From Microbacterium paraoxydans (GTDB lineage: Bacteria; Actinomycetota; Actinomycetes; Actinomycetales; Microbacteriaceae): 64,000 bases of DNA. The translations under genes and the position numbers were made by a program. The DNA is taken from positions 124,001 to 188,000 of the forward strand of contig NZ_JAIVLG010000006.1 of the NCBI RefSeq assembly GCF_020524545.1, read 5' to 3'. Below are positions 24,356-35,300 of this stretch, in pieces; position 1 is the first letter of the stretch; each line of letters begins with the position of its first letter. The notes beneath the pieces were generated by a model. The model did not search any database. It was given only the letters and a program-made list of their open reading frames with translations, and was not told the DNA's origin.

Positions 24356-25250
24356 GTGGTGCAGGCATCGCCGGAAGCGAGGAGCTGCTCACCGAGCAGG
24401 ACCCGCAGAAGGCCCCCACCCGCCAGCTGCTGAAGGGCTTCCTCCGGCACCGACTCGGCGTGGTGAGCCTGGTCGTCCTCGTGATCCTGCTGATCGCGTG
24501 CTTCGGCGCCGGTCTGATCGCACCCTACGCGCAGGGGCAACAGGACCTGCTGCTCGGACCGACGCCGCCGTCGGCGGAGCACTGGCTCGGGACCGACGAG
24601 CTCGGGCGCGACTACTTCAGTGAGATCCTGTTCGCGGGCCAGGTGTCGCTCGCGATCGGACTCGCGGTGGCATTGCTCGCCACGATCGTCGGCACGGCCC
24701 TCGGCGCGATCGCCGGCTACGTCGGCGGCTGGATCGGTGAGCTCCTCATGCGCATCACCGACCTGTTCCTGATCGTCCCCGCCATCGCCCTGCTCGCCGT
24801 GATCCTCCAGGGGCTCGGGCCCTCGCCGACGACGATCGTGTTCGCGCTCACCGCTCTGGGCTGGACCTACATCGCCCGTGTCGTCCGCGCCCAGGTGCTC
24901 TCGCTGCGGGAGAAGGACTTCATCGACGCGGCCAGGGGCATCGGCGCGTCCGGGCCGCGCATCGTGATCTCGCACCTGCTGCCGAACCTCGCGGGGGTGA
25001 TCGCCGTCGCGATGAGCCTGGCCGTCGCCTCCTCGATCATCGCCGAATCGACGCTCAGCTTCCTCGGCTTCGGAGTGCAGCCGCCGCAGACCAGCTGGGG
25101 GTCGATGCTGAGCCAGGCGGCCGGCTACGTCGGTACGCCCCAGGTGTATCTGCTGTACTTCCCCGGCCTGTTCATCCTCATCACCGTGCTGTGCGTGAAC
25201 TTCATCGGCGACGGACTGCGCGATGCGCTCGACCCGCAGGGGAAGAACCT

Positions 25251-25254
<4 letters not shown>
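24352..25254 (+). CDS. dppC: Peptide ABC transporter permease (DppC type)
   Basis: The 300-residue protein starts at ATG 24352, overlapping the dppB stop (ATGA). After a cytoplasmic N-terminus of about 35 residues the first membrane helix (LGVVSLVVLVILLIACF) is followed by the DppC block HWLGTDELGRDYFSEILFAGQVSL. The ATPase-contact loop is FIDAARGIGASGPRIVISHLLPN. It forms the channel with DppB. Confidence 0.92.
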
Positions 25255-26254
<1,000 letters not shown>

Positions 26255-26258
<4 letters not shown>

Positions 26259-27253
26259 GCACTGGTCTGGTCGTCGAGGACCTCGTGAAGGAGTACCGCG
26301 TCGGCGGAGGACTCTTCGGCCGGACCCGTGACGTGGTTCAGGCCGTGTCCGAGGTCAGCCTGTCGATCGAGGGCGGACGGACGTTCGGGCTCGTGGGCGA
26401 ATCCGGATGCGGGAAGTCGTCCCTCGGGCGCAGCGTCGCCCGTCTGCAGTCCAGCGAGGGCGGCGCGATCCGACTCGGCGAGGACGACATCACCCGGGTC
26501 GAGGGGACGCGCCTGCGAGCACTGCGTCGCCGCGTGCAGTTCGTGTTCCAAGACCCGTACGCCTCGCTGAACCCGCGCAAGTCGGTGCGGGCGACGCTCA
26601 CCGAACCGCTCGTGATCCACGGGCTGCATCGCGGGGACCACGACCGCCGCGTCGAGGAACTGCTCGCGCAGGTCGGGCTCGACCCCGCGCACGCCGACCG
26701 CTTCCCGCACGAGTTCTCGGGTGGACAACGGCAGCGGATCGGCATCGCCAGGGCGCTCGCGGTGGAACCCGAGGTCATCGTGCTCGACGAGCCGGTCAGT
26801 GCGCTCGACGTGAGCGTGCAGGCGGGCGTGCTCAACCTGCTCGATGACCTGCAGCGCGACCTCGGGCTCACGTACCTCTTCATCGCGCACGACCTGTCCG
26901 TGGTGCGGCACCTCAGCGACCGGGTCGGGGTCATGTACCTCGGCCGGCTCGTCGAGGAAGGACCCGTCGACGAGCTGTACGAGCGACCGCTGCATCCGTA
27001 CACGCAGGCGCTGCTGTCGGCCATCCCGGTGCCCGATCCCCGGGCCGAGCGGGCACGCGAGCGCATCGTGCTCACCGGTGACGTACCGAGTCCGGTGTCG
27101 CCGCCGAGCGGATGCCGTTTCCGCACGCGCTGCTGGAAGGCCACCGAGATCTGCGCCGAGGTCGTTCCCGTTCTGGAGTCGCCGACCGTGCTGACCTCCG
27201 CTCCCACCCACCGCGTCGCGTGCCATCACCCCGCCGAGCGCGACGTGCTCTGA
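26255..27253 (+). CDS. dppF: Peptide ABC transporter ATP-binding protein (DppF type)
   Basis: The 332-residue ATPase starts at ATG 26255, overlapping the dppD stop (ATGA). It has Walker [12 protein letters not shown], signature [10 protein letters not shown], Walker [13 protein letters not shown] and [11 protein letters not shown]. The C-terminal extension keeps [14 protein letters not shown]. It ends the importer operon; a long hairpin lies 13-86 bases downstream. Confidence 0.93.
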
Positions 27254-27265
27254 CCCCCCCGCCCC

Positions 27266-27339
27266 TGCGCTGCTCATAGCGCAATATGTCACCTCGAACG
27301 AGCGATTCAGGTGACATATCGCGCCCGGAGCAGGGCGCA
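27266..27339. repeat. Long hairpin between dppF and the tartrate dehydrogenase gene
   Basis: Core arms ATATGTCACCT (27284-27294) and AGGTGACATAT (27309-27319) are perfect. Outward follow GCGC/GCGC after one mismatch, CTGCTC (27270-27275) with GAGCAG (27328-27333), and TGCG/CGCA. The loop is 14 bases. The whole unit spans 74 bases and lies between genes of the same direction, so it may attenuate or process the transcript. There is no U-tract. Confidence 0.65.
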
Positions 27340-27357
27340 TCCCGGAAGGAACCATCC

Positions 27358-28443
27358 ATGACGACCACACACCGCATCGCCGTGATCGCCGGAGACGGCA
27401 TCGGCCCCGAGGTCATGCCCGAAGGGCTGCGGGTGCTGCGATCGGCGGCCGCCCGCTTCGACATCGCACTCGAGTTCGAGGAGTTCGACTTCGCGAGCGC
27501 CGCATACTGGCAAAGGCACGGGCAGATGCTGCCGGACGACTGGTTCGAGACCCTCCGCGGATTCGACGCGATCTTCTTCGGTGCGGTGGGCTGGCCCGAT
27601 GTCGTGCCCGATCACGTGAGTCTCTGGGGGAGCCTGATCCAGTTTCGCCGGGCGTTCGACCAGTACGTGAATCTGCGGCCGGTGCGGCTCATGCCCGGCG
27701 TCGTGTCGCCGCTCGCCGGACGAGCCCCCGGTGACATCGACTTCTACGTCGTGCGCGAGAACACCGAGGGCGAGTACTCCTCGATCGGCGGTCGCATGTT
27801 CGAGGGCACCGACCGCGAGTTCGTGCTGCAGGAGACCGTGATGACCCGCACCGGCGTCGACCGGGTGCTGCGCTACGCGTACGACCTGGCGCAGCGGCGC
27901 GCGGCGAAGCACCTGACCTCGGCGACCAAGAGCAACGGCATCTCGATCTCGATGCCCTACTGGGACGAACGGGTGGCCGCGGTCGGCGCCGACTACCCGG
28001 ACGTGCGCCGCGACCAGTTCCACATCGACATCCTCACCGCGAACTTCGTGCTGCACCCCGACTGGTTCGACGTGGTCGTGGCGAGCAACCTGTTCGGCGA
28101 CATCCTCTCCGATCTCGGCCCCGCATGCACCGGCACGATCGGCATCGCCCCGAGCGCCAACATCAATCCCGAGGGCGTGTTCCCCAGCCTCTTCGAACCG
28201 GTGCACGGCTCGGCGCCCGACATCGCGGGCCAGGGCATCGCCAATCCGATCGGTCAGATCTGGTGCGGTGCGATGATGCTCGAGCACCTCGGATATCCGG
28301 AGGCCGGAGCCGCGGTGCTGGCTGCGATCGAAGAGGTACTGGCCCGTGGCGCGGATGCAGCCCCGTTCACACCGGATCTCGGTGGCACGGCCACGACGAC
28401 CGAGCTGGGGGCGGCGATCGCGGAGGCCCTCGCCGCGATCTGA
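27358..28443 (+). CDS. Tartrate / D-malate dehydrogenase (isocitrate dehydrogenase family)
   Basis: The 361-residue protein starts at ATG 27358 behind GGAAGGA. It has the beta-decarboxylating dehydrogenase start IAVIAGDGIGPEVMPEG, RENTEGEYSS near residues 139-148, and the metal/substrate block NLFGDILSDLGPACTG near 245-260. SLWGSLIQFRRAFDQYVNLRPV is characteristic of tartrate and D-malate dehydrogenases rather than isopropylmalate dehydrogenase. The reaction is NAD-dependent oxidation, with decarboxylation, of D-malate or tartrate to pyruvate or related products. Its link to the peptide importer is unclear, and the hairpin between them may separate expression. Confidence 0.85.
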   Translation: MTTTHRIAVIAGDGIGPEVMPEGLRVLRSAAARFDIALEFEEFDFASAAYWQRHGQMLPDDWFETLRGFDAIFFGAVGWPDVVPDHVSLWGSLIQFRRAFDQYVNLRPVRLMPGVVSPLAGRAPGDIDFYVVRENTEGEYSSIGGRMFEGTDREFVLQETVMTRTGVDRVLRYAYDLAQRRAAKHLTSATKSNGISISMPYWDERVAAVGADYPDVRRDQFHIDILTANFVLHPDWFDVVVASNLFGDILSDLGPACTGTIGIAPSANINPEGVFPSLFEPVHGSAPDIAGQGIANPIGQIWCGAMMLEHLGYPEAGAAVLAAIEEVLARGADAAPFTPDLGGTATTTELGAAIAEALAAI

Positions 28444-28468
28444 GGCGCCCCCTCTCTCTCCCCCCGGT

Positions 28469-28524
28469 TGCGGGATCAAGAGTGCACCTTCGCGAGGCGC
28501 TTCCGGCGCGTTTTTGATCCCGCA
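28469..28524. terminator. Inverted repeat between convergent genes, arms shared with 11203
   Basis: TGCGGGATCAA (28469-28479) and TTGATCCCGCA (28514-28524) are perfect 11-bp arms around a 34-base GC-rich loop. The 3' arm is preceded by a run of T. The first nine arm bases are identical to the outer arms at 11203-11258, also a convergent spacer. It probably terminates both neighbouring genes. Confidence 0.65.
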
Positions 28525-28537
28525 CCGGCGCGACGGG

Positions 28538-28975
28538 TCAGCTCTTCCGGAGGTCTTGCGCGAACATCACGAGGATGCCGCTGGGGCCGCGGAGGTAGGT
28601 GAGCGTGTAAAGGTCCTGATACGTCGCGACGCCGCGGAGCGGGTGGTAGCCGTGGCGGGCGGCGATGGCGAGGGACTCGTCGATGTCGTCGACGGAGAAG
28701 GCGATGCGGTGCATCCCGATCTCGTTCGGCAGTGTCGGCGCGGTCTCGATGGCGTCCGGGTGGATGTACTCGAACAGCTCGATCTGGCCGTGCCCGTCGG
28801 GGGTCTGCAGCACGGCGATCTTCGCGTGGTTCCCGTCGAGCCCGACCGCGGTCGATGCCCATTCGCCGCTGACCTCGTCACGGCCGAGGACGGTGAGACC
28901 GAGGTCGGTGAAGAAGGAGATGGTGGCTTCGAGGTCGCGGACGGCGATGCCGACGTTCTCCAGGGCGATGGGCAT
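28538..28975 (-). CDS. VOC-superfamily protein (glyoxalase / methylmalonyl-CoA epimerase-like)
   Basis: The 145-residue protein has two paired beta-alpha-beta units of the vicinal oxygen chelate fold: ENVGIAVRDLEATISFFTDLGL at the N-terminus and MHRIAFSVDDIDESLAIAARHGY in the second half. Candidate metal ligands are H82 (MHRIAF), Glu in QIELFEYI and Glu/His near the ends. The first repeat has Asn instead of the usual His (ENVGIAV), so metal binding may be changed. The reaction is unknown. Confidence 0.75.
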   Translation of the reverse strand: MPIALENVGIAVRDLEATISFFTDLGLTVLGRDEVSGEWASTAVGLDGNHAKIAVLQTPDGHGQIELFEYIHPDAIETAPTLPNEIGMHRIAFSVDDIDESLAIAARHGYHPLRGVATYQDLYTLTYLRGPSGILVMFAQDLRKS

Positions 28976-28984
28976 GGAAGGATG

Positions 28985-29335
28985 CTACCCGCCGAGCGTC
29001 TCTGCGCACACGACGCAGTACTCCGCGAACGGCCGAACCTCCAGGCGCCCGGCGGGGATGGGCCTTCCGCAGTTCGCGCAGAGGCCGTAGGTCCCGGCAT
29101 CCACCCGGGCCAGAGCGTCGTCCACCTGGCGGAGTTCGGAAGCCGCCGCCTCGGCGAGACCCGTCAGCCGCGACCACTCCGACGACAGCGTGACGCCCTC
29201 CGGGTCGTGCTCGTCGTCGTCGTTCGAGCCCGCGCGATCGTGCATGAGCTCGTCGAGGGCCACAGCCGTCGCCCGTACCCGCTCCTGAGCCCGGGTGCGC
29301 AGGGCGACCAGGCGATCCCGCGCGTCGTCCGTCAT
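28985..29335 (-). CDS. DksA/TraR-type C4 zinc-finger protein
   Basis: The 116-residue protein has a helical N-terminal half and a C-terminal four-Cys finger (LCANC, then CVVC) with YGLCANCGRPIPAGRLEVRPFAEYC, the DksA/TraR signature. The N-terminal coiled coil is shorter than in E. coli DksA. It may bind RNA polymerase or be a stress-related protein; in actinobacteria the role of these proteins is poorly defined. It lies nine bases upstream of the VOC gene in the same direction and may be cotranscribed. Confidence 0.85.
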   Translation of the reverse strand: MTDDARDRLVALRTRAQERVRATAVALDELMHDRAGSNDDDEHDPEGVTLSSEWSRLTGLAEAAASELRQVDDALARVDAGTYGLCANCGRPIPAGRLEVRPFAEYCVVCAETLGG

Positions 29336-29388
29336 CCGCTCACTCTAGACACCGCCCCGTCCCCGACACCCCGTCCGACCCTCGGGGT

Positions 29389-29453
29389 CCGTTCGAATCG
29401 CGCAAATGGCTCCATTCGGCACCAGAACCGAGCCATTCAAGCGATTCGAACGG
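29389..29453. repeat. Long inverted repeat between the DksA-like and MMPL genes
   Basis: Arms of 24 bases (29389-29412 and 29430-29453) pair through 13 bp starting CCGTTCGAATCG, three mismatches, then 8 bp AATGGCTC/GAGCCATT, with a 17-base loop. It lies between two leftward genes and could terminate the MMPL transcript. No U-tract is seen. Confidence 0.6.
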
Positions 29454-29472
29454 GGGGAGAGGGGGAGGGGGG

Positions 29473-32019
29473 CTATGCGGGCGGGGGGCTCGTCGGCACG
29501 GAGTCGGTCGTGGTCGGCACAGCCACGGCTTTCATACCGGGGTGGTCGCGTTCGAGCGCAGCACCTTCCATGTCGACGTTCGGCAGCAGGCGGTCGAGCC
29601 AGCGCGGCAGCCACCAGGCCGAGCGTCCGAGCAGATGCATGAGCGCGGGCATCAGCAGCATCCGCACCACGAACGCGTCGAGCAGCACGCCGAACGCCAG
29701 CCCGAAACCGATCGAGCGGATGATCGTCGACTCGGAGAAGATGAACCCGCCGAACACCGACACCATGATGAGCGCGGCGGCGATCACGACCGAGCGTCCG
29801 GCGCGGAAGCCCTGCGCGACGGCATCCCGCGCCGAGGCCCCGTGCACATACGCCTCGCGCATGCCGGAGGCGAGGAACAGCTGATAGTCCATCGCGAGCC
29901 CGAACAGGATGCCGACGAGGATCACGGGCAGGAAGCTCAGGATCGGCCCGGTGCTGTGCAGCCCGATGATCTCGGCGCCCCAGCCGAACTGGAACACCGC
30001 CACGATCAGCCCATAGGTCGCGAAGAGGGAGAGCACGAACCCGCCCGTCGCGATGATCGGCACCAGCAGCGAGCGGAACACCACGATCATGATCAGCAGC
30101 GAGAGTCCGACGACGACCGCGAGGTACAGCGGCAGGACTCCGGCCAGGGCCTCCGAGATGTCGATGTTGATCGCGGCCTGACCTGCTACGCCGAGGGTGA
30201 TCCCGTCGTCGATCGCCGGCATCGAGCGCAGATCCTGCACGAGTGCCTCGGTCGACGCGCTGTTGGGTCCCTCCTCCGGCACGACCTGGAACGCGAGCAG
30301 GGCGTTGTCGTCGGAGGTCGCGATCGGTGCGACGGCGGCCACGTCGTCCTGGTCGGCGATGGCCTGCGCGATCGTGACCTGCGTGGCGAGCAGGTCGTCG
30401 TCGCCGACCGCGTCGTCGAGGGTCGCGGTGACGAGAAGAGGTCCGTTCGCGCCTGCGCCGAACTGCTCGTCGACGGTCTGGAAGGCGCGGTAACTGGTGG
30501 AGTCGCTCGGCTCGCTCGATCCGTCCGGCAGCCCGAGTCGCATCGACATCGCGGGGATCGCGATGATCAGCAGGGCCACGACGCTCACGACGGCCGTGAC
30601 CACGGCCCGGAGCGTCGACATGCGCTTCACCGGCTTGCCCGCGGCATGCTCTTCGCCGATCGTGCCGCGCGCGCGACGGCTGAGCAGGCGCGGGCCGACG
30701 AGGCCGAGGATGGCGGGGGCGAGGGTGATCGCGACGAGCACGGCCACCGCCACGCACACCGCGCCGACCGTTCCCATGAGTCCGAGGAAGGGGACGCCGG
30801 TGACGTTGAGGGCGAGGAGGGCGACGATCACCGTCGTGCCGGCGAAGACCACGGCCGTGCCGGAGGTTCCCGTCGCGAGCCCGATGGATTCGCGCACCGG
30901 GACGCCGGCGAGCAGCTGCTTCCGGTGCCGGTTCACGATGAACAGGGAGTAGTCGATGCCGACCGCGAGGCCGAGCATGACACCGAGGACGGGGGTGACC
31001 GAGGCCATGTTCACCACCCCTGAGAAGGCGAGGGAAGCCGTCACGCCGACTCCCACACCGACGATGGCGGTGACGATCGGGAGGGCGGCGGCGAGGAGAG
31101 AGCCCAGCATCACGATGAGGACGATCGCGGCGAACGCGAGGCCGACCGCCTCGCCGACGCCGAAGATCTCCGGGACGCCCTGTGCGATGTCGGTGCCGAA
31201 GTCGACCTCGACGCCGTCGATCGGCGCGGATTCGAAGTGGTCGATCGCCCCCTGCTTCACCTCTTCGGAGAGTTCGAGGCGCGGGTCGACGAAGGAGATG
31301 TTGACGATGGCGGTCGATCCGTCCTCGGACACCACGCCGATGCCGTCGGCCAGGTCGAGGAGGGTCGTGCCCAGCGCGACCTGAGCGGCGTTCTCGTCCA
31401 GTTCGATCCTCTTCGACGCGAGAGTCGCCTGCTGCGCCTCGAGTTCCGCCACCTGTGCGTTCAGTGCCGCCAGCTGCGCGTCGAGGGCGGCCAGCTGCTC
31501 CGGGCCGGCTCCGGCCTGTTCCGCCTGGGTGCGGGCGGCGGTGAGCTGCGCGAGCCCGGCATCGAGCTGAGTCCTGCCGTCATCGAGCTGGGTCTGAGCC
31601 GCATCCAGCTGCGTGCGGCCGTCGTCGATCTGCGCCTGACCGTCGGCGAGCTTCTGTGCCTGCTCGTCCTGCTGCTGCTGGGCGTCGAAGGGGTCGATCA
31701 CCCGCGCGACGCCGTCGAGGTCCTCCGCGCTCTCGGCGAGGTCGGAGATCTCCCGCTTCTGCTCGTCGGTGAAGGGCGATCCGTCTGCGGTCCGGTAGAC
31801 GACCGTGCCGGTGCCGCCGGCGGTGTCAGGGAGCTTGTCGGCGAGCTCGTCGGTGACGGCGCCCGAGGCGGTGCCGGGGATGTCGAAGCTGTTGCTCAGC
31901 GTGCCGCCGAGGGTGAGGAAGGCGCCGATGCCGAGGCCGAGGATCAGGACCCACGAGACGATCACCGTCCAGGCTTTGCGCGCAGCGAACGAACCCAGAC
32001 GGTACAACAGTGATGCCAC
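29473..32019 (-). CDS. MMPL-family RND transporter
   Basis: The 848-residue protein has the two-half MMPL/YdfJ layout: one helix near the N-terminus (residues 15-37), a large exported loop with heptad-like Gln/Asp/Leu repeats (about 110-210), five to six helices (about 290-470), a second exported loop and six terminal helices. It starts at ATG 32019 behind AGGAGACC. MMPL proteins export lipids, siderophores or drugs using the proton gradient. A divergent TetR gene 69 bases away is probably its repressor, pointing to ligand-induced efflux. The coiled-coil insertion is long compared with mycobacterial MmpL proteins but usual in YdfJ-type ones. Confidence 0.9.
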   Translation of the reverse strand: MASLLYRLGSFAARKAWTVIVSWVLILGLGIGAFLTLGGTLSNSFDIPGTASGAVTDELADKLPDTAGGTGTVVYRTADGSPFTDEQKREISDLAESAEDLDGVARVIDPFDAQQQQDEQAQKLADGQAQIDDGRTQLDAAQTQLDDGRTQLDAGLAQLTAARTQAEQAGAGPEQLAALDAQLAALNAQVAELEAQQATLASKRIELDENAAQVALGTTLLDLADGIGVVSEDGSTAIVNISFVDPRLELSEEVKQGAIDHFESAPIDGVEVDFGTDIAQGVPEIFGVGEAVGLAFAAIVLIVMLGSLLAAALPIVTAIVGVGVGVTASLAFSGVVNMASVTPVLGVMLGLAVGIDYSLFIVNRHRKQLLAGVPVRESIGLATGTSGTAVVFAGTTVIVALLALNVTGVPFLGLMGTVGAVCVAVAVLVAITLAPAILGLVGPRLLSRRARGTIGEEHAAGKPVKRMSTLRAVVTAVVSVVALLIIAIPAMSMRLGLPDGSSEPSDSTSYRAFQTVDEQFGAGANGPLLVTATLDDAVGDDDLLATQVTIAQAIADQDDVAAVAPIATSDDNALLAFQVVPEEGPNSASTEALVQDLRSMPAIDDGITLGVAGQAAINIDISEALAGVLPLYLAVVVGLSLLIMIVVFRSLLVPIIATGGFVLSLFATYGLIVAVFQFGWGAEIIGLHSTGPILSFLPVILVGILFGLAMDYQLFLASGMREAYVHGASARDAVAQGFRAGRSVVIAAALIMVSVFGGFIFSESTIIRSIGFGLAFGVLLDAFVVRMLLMPALMHLLGRSAWWLPRWLDRLLPNVDMEGAALERDHPGMKAVAVPTTTDSVPTSPPPA

Positions 32020-32088
32020 AGTGGTCTCCTTCAGACTCGAAGATCATACGGCACGTCTCGTCTAGGGATCTGTGGCTATCCTGAACCC

Positions 32089-32661
32089 ATGGCCAATGAG
32101 CATCGCAGCGGGCCCGTGCGCAGCACCGCGGCGCGCGAGGCGATCCTCGATGCGACCGCCCGCCTGTTCCATGCACAGGGGTACGACCGACTCACGATCG
32201 AGGGCATCGCCAAGGAAGCCGGGGTCGGCAAACAGACCATCTACCGCTGGTGGTCGTCGCGCGGCGCGCTGATCGCGGACTGCCTGGTCGACGGACGCCT
32301 CATCCCGATCGACTTCGTCGTGCCCGACACCGGCGACCTCCTCGCCGACGTCGAGACCTGGCTGCAGTCGGTCTTCCGGATCCTCGCGACGCAGCAGGGC
32401 CAGGCGCTGCTGCAGTCGCTGGTCGCCGCCGCCGCGGAAGACGCCGCGGTCGGAGCTCACCTCGGAGGAAGCCTCGGTGTCGAGCAGCATCTGTCCGAGC
32501 GTCTGCGCGGCGGGATCCGCGACGGCGAGCTGCCGGAGGGCGCCCCCGTGTTGCAGCTCGGCCGGGCGATCCTGGGCGCCATCATCGTGGGGTCGCTCGG
32601 CCGCGAGAGTGATGGGCCCGACGGGATCATCGAGCTGATCCGGTACCTCTTCGCACGTTGA
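32089..32661 (+). CDS. TetR-family regulator divergent from the MMPL transporter
   Basis: The 190-residue protein has an N-terminal TetR helix-turn-helix (LTIEGIAKEAGVGKQTIYRWW, about residues 33-53) and a TetR_C_11-like helical domain. It shares QTIYRWW with the TetR at 52.8 kb but is otherwise different. It lies 69 bases from the MMPL gene in opposite orientation, the usual repressor-efflux arrangement. I see no clear long palindrome in the spacer. Confidence 0.88.
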   Translation: MANEHRSGPVRSTAAREAILDATARLFHAQGYDRLTIEGIAKEAGVGKQTIYRWWSSRGALIADCLVDGRLIPIDFVVPDTGDLLADVETWLQSVFRILATQQGQALLQSLVAAAAEDAAVGAHLGGSLGVEQHLSERLRGGIRDGELPEGAPVLQLGRAILGAIIVGSLGRESDGPDGIIELIRYLFAR

Positions 32662-32696
32662 CGTGCGCGTGTGCCGCGCGGCCGCCGAGCTCGTCC

Positions 32697-32837
32697 TCAG
32701 CCGAGGAGCAGCGTGAGCACGGTCGCACCGCCACCGGCGAGGATCAGCGCGATGATGACGGTCCACGCGACGATGCGGATGCGCCGGTTGCGCTTCTCGC
32801 CGAGGTCGCCGTAGTCCTCGCTCAGGTTGTCGCTCAT
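32697..32837 (-). CDS. Small single-pass membrane protein downstream of purL
   Basis: ATG 32837 overlaps the purL stop codon (ATGA). The 46-residue product has a charged N-terminus ([15 protein letters not shown]) and one hydrophobic helix (about residues 25-46). It ends on TGA at 32699-32697. The overlap suggests translational coupling with purL, although no functional link is evident. It is easily missed because of its length. Confidence 0.65.
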   Translation of the reverse strand: MSDNLSEDYGDLGEKRNRRIRIVAWTVIIALILAGGGATVLTLLLG

Positions 32838-35164
32838 GCGCTGACCTCCGTGACGGTCGGACCGAAGTAGGACGGGAGCGTGGCCTGCGAGCGCTCGCGG
32901 AGTTCGGCGGCCGAGACGGTGAAGACGCCCTGGACCTCGAGCTTCGCGCCCTCGTCGTCCGTCACACCGATGCGCATCACCGGGTAGTCGCGTCCCTCGC
33001 AGAGTCCGCGGAACTTCACGTCGTCCTCGCGGGGGACGGTCACGATCACGCGCCCGGTCGACTCGGAGAACAGGGCGGAGGCGGCATCCACTCCGTCGCG
33101 CTCGATGATCTCGTTCAGCCAGACCCGGGCGCCGACGCCGAAGCGCATGACGCCCTCGGCGAGCGCCTGGGCGAGTCCGCCCTCGGAGAGGTCGTGTGCC
33201 GAGGAGATCAGCCACTCGTCGCGAGCCGCGGAGAGCAGTCCGGCCAGGCGCTTCTCCGCCGCGAGGTCGACCGCAGGAGGCAGGCCGCCGAGGTGCTGGT
33301 GGACGACCTCGGCCCACGCGGAACCCGAGAGCTCGGTCGAGGTGGTGCCGAGGAGGTAGATGTTCTGGCCCTCGTCCTGCCATCCGGAGGGGATGCGACG
33401 CGAGACGTCGTCGATGATGCCGAGTACGCCGACCAGCGGGGTCGGGTGGATCGGCACGTCACCGGTCTGGTTGTAGAACGAGACGTTGCCGCCCGTGACC
33501 GGCGTCCCCAGCTCGTAGCACCCGTCGGCCAGGCCGTCGACGGTCTGGCCGAACTGCCACATGACCTCGGGGTTCTCGGGGGAGCCGAAGTTGAGGCAGT
33601 CGGTGATGGCCGTGGGCACGGCACCGGTGACGGCGACGTTGCGGTACGCCTCGGCGAGGGCCAGCTGCGCGCCGGCGTACGGGTCGAGCTGGCAGTAGCG
33701 GCCGTTGGCGTCGGTCGAGACCGCGAAGCCGAGTCCGGACTCCTCGTCGACGCGGATCATGCCGGCGTCATCGGGGAAGCTCAGCGCCGTGTTGCCGAGC
33801 ACGTAGTAGTCGTACTGGTTGGTGATCCAGCTGGCGTCGGCGAGGTTCGGGGAGGCGACGATGTCGAGGAACTGCTCGCGCAGCGTCTCCGGGTCGTTCG
33901 CGCGGGGCAGGTTCTCGGCGGCGTCCGCCTGGAGGGCATCGATCCACGTCGGGTAGGCGACCGGGCGGTCGTAGACGGGGCCGTCGACCGCGACGGTCGA
34001 GGGGTCGACGTCGACGATGCGCTCGCCCTGCCAGTCGATGATGAGGCGTCCATCACCGGTGACCTCGCCGAGCACGGAGGTCTCGACCTCCCACTTGTTC
34101 ACGACCTCGAGGAACGCGTCCAGCTTCTCTGGCGCGACGATCGCCATCATGCGCTCCTGCGACTCCGACATGAGGATCTCCTCGGCCGTGAGCGTAGGGT
34201 CGCGCAGCAGCACGTTGTCGAGCGAGACCTTCATGCCGCTGTTGCCGTTGGCCGCGAGCTCGCTGGTCGCACAGGAGATGCCGGCGGCGCCCAGGTCCTG
34301 GATCGCCTCGACGAGCTCGCCGCGGTACAGCTCGAGGCAGCACTCGATGAGCACCTTCTCGGCGAAGGGGTCGCCCACCTGCACCGCGGGGCGCTTGGTC
34401 GGGCCGGTGGAGTCGAAGGAGTCGGAGGCGAGGATGCTCGCGCCGCCGATACCGTCGCCGCCCGTGCGAGCGCCGAACAGGACGACCTTGTTGCCGACGC
34501 CGGTCGCGTTGGCGAGCTTGAGGTCCTCGTGACGCAGCACGCCCACCGCGAGCGCGTTCACGAGGGGGTTGGCCTGGTAGACGGCATCGAAGACCGTCTC
34601 GCCGCCGATGTTCGGCAGTCCCAGGCAGTTGCCGTAGAAGCTGATGCCGCTGGTGACGCCGTGAACGACGCGGGCGGTGTCGGGGTGGTCGACCGCACCG
34701 AACCGCAGCGCGTCCATGACCGCGACCGGGCGGGCGCCCATCGAGATGATGTCGCGGACGATGCCGCCGACGCCGGTTGCCGCCCCCTGGAAGGGCTCGA
34801 TGAACGACGGGTGGTTGTGCGACTCGGCCTTGAAGGTGACGGCCCAGCCCTCGCCGACGTCGACGACGCCCGCGTTCTGCCCCATGCCCACCATGAGGCG
34901 TTCCTTCATCTCGTCCGAGACCTTCTGGCCGAAGCGGCGCAGGTAGTTCTTCGACGACTTGTACGAGCAGTGCTCCGACCACATGACGGAGTACATCGCC
35001 AGCTCTCCCGAGGTGGGACGGCGGCCGAGGATCTCCTTGATGCGCGCGTACTCGTCGTCCTTGAGCCCGAGGGCGCCGTACGGCTGCTCCTTCTCGGGTG
35101 TCGCGATCGCGTTCTCGACGGAGTCGGGGACGTGCTGGTGGGAAGGTGCAGGGGCGGTGGTCAC
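32834..35164 (-). CDS. purL: Phosphoribosylformylglycinamidine synthase subunit II
   Basis: The 776-residue protein of the PurL class makes FGAM from FGAR, ATP and glutamine-derived ammonia in purine synthesis. Motifs include KYSS-like [13 protein letters not shown] near residue 70, [10 protein letters not shown] near 112-121, [22 protein letters not shown] [12 protein letters not shown] near 230 and ESQERMM near 350. The length matches the small, unfused PurL that works with PurS and PurQ, neither of which is in the window. GTG 35164 is preferred because GGAG lies five bases before it; GTG 35170 would add two residues. Confidence 0.95.
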   Translation of the reverse strand: MTTAPAPSHQHVPDSVENAIATPEKEQPYGALGLKDDEYARIKEILGRRPTSGELAMYSVMWSEHCSYKSSKNYLRRFGQKVSDEMKERLMVGMGQNAGVVDVGEGWAVTFKAESHNHPSFIEPFQGAATGVGGIVRDIISMGARPVAVMDALRFGAVDHPDTARVVHGVTSGISFYGNCLGLPNIGGETVFDAVYQANPLVNALAVGVLRHEDLKLANATGVGNKVVLFGARTGGDGIGGASILASDSFDSTGPTKRPAVQVGDPFAEKVLIECCLELYRGELVEAIQDLGAAGISCATSELAANGNSGMKVSLDNVLLRDPTLTAEEILMSESQERMMAIVAPEKLDAFLEVVNKWEVETSVLGEVTGDGRLIIDWQGERIVDVDPSTVAVDGPVYDRPVAYPTWIDALQADAAENLPRANDPETLREQFLDIVASPNLADASWITNQYDYYVLGNTALSFPDDAGMIRVDEESGLGFAVSTDANGRYCQLDPYAGAQLALAEAYRNVAVTGAVPTAITDCLNFGSPENPEVMWQFGQTVDGLADGCYELGTPVTGGNVSFYNQTGDVPIHPTPLVGVLGIIDDVSRRIPSGWQDEGQNIYLLGTTSTELSGSAWAEVVHQHLGGLPPAVDLAAEKRLAGLLSAARDEWLISSAHDLSEGGLAQALAEGVMRFGVGARVWLNEIIERDGVDAASALFSESTGRVIVTVPREDDVKFRGLCEGRDYPVMRIGVTDDEGAKLEVQGVFTVSAAELRERSQATLPSYFGPTVTEVSA

Positions 35165-35300
35165 GCGCACTCCAAGGGAAGGGGCCGGCGGGGCGTGTCC
35201 AGTCTACCGGCGCGTTCTCGGCCCCGATTCCTGGCGGGCGGCATCGGATCGTTGTACACGGCTCCGCCGACGCGGGCGCCGGGATCCGTAGGGTGGCGGT

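Noticed and set aside
35162..35170. purL start at GTG 35170
   Set aside because: GGAG would overlap that codon directly; GTG 35164 has proper spacing.
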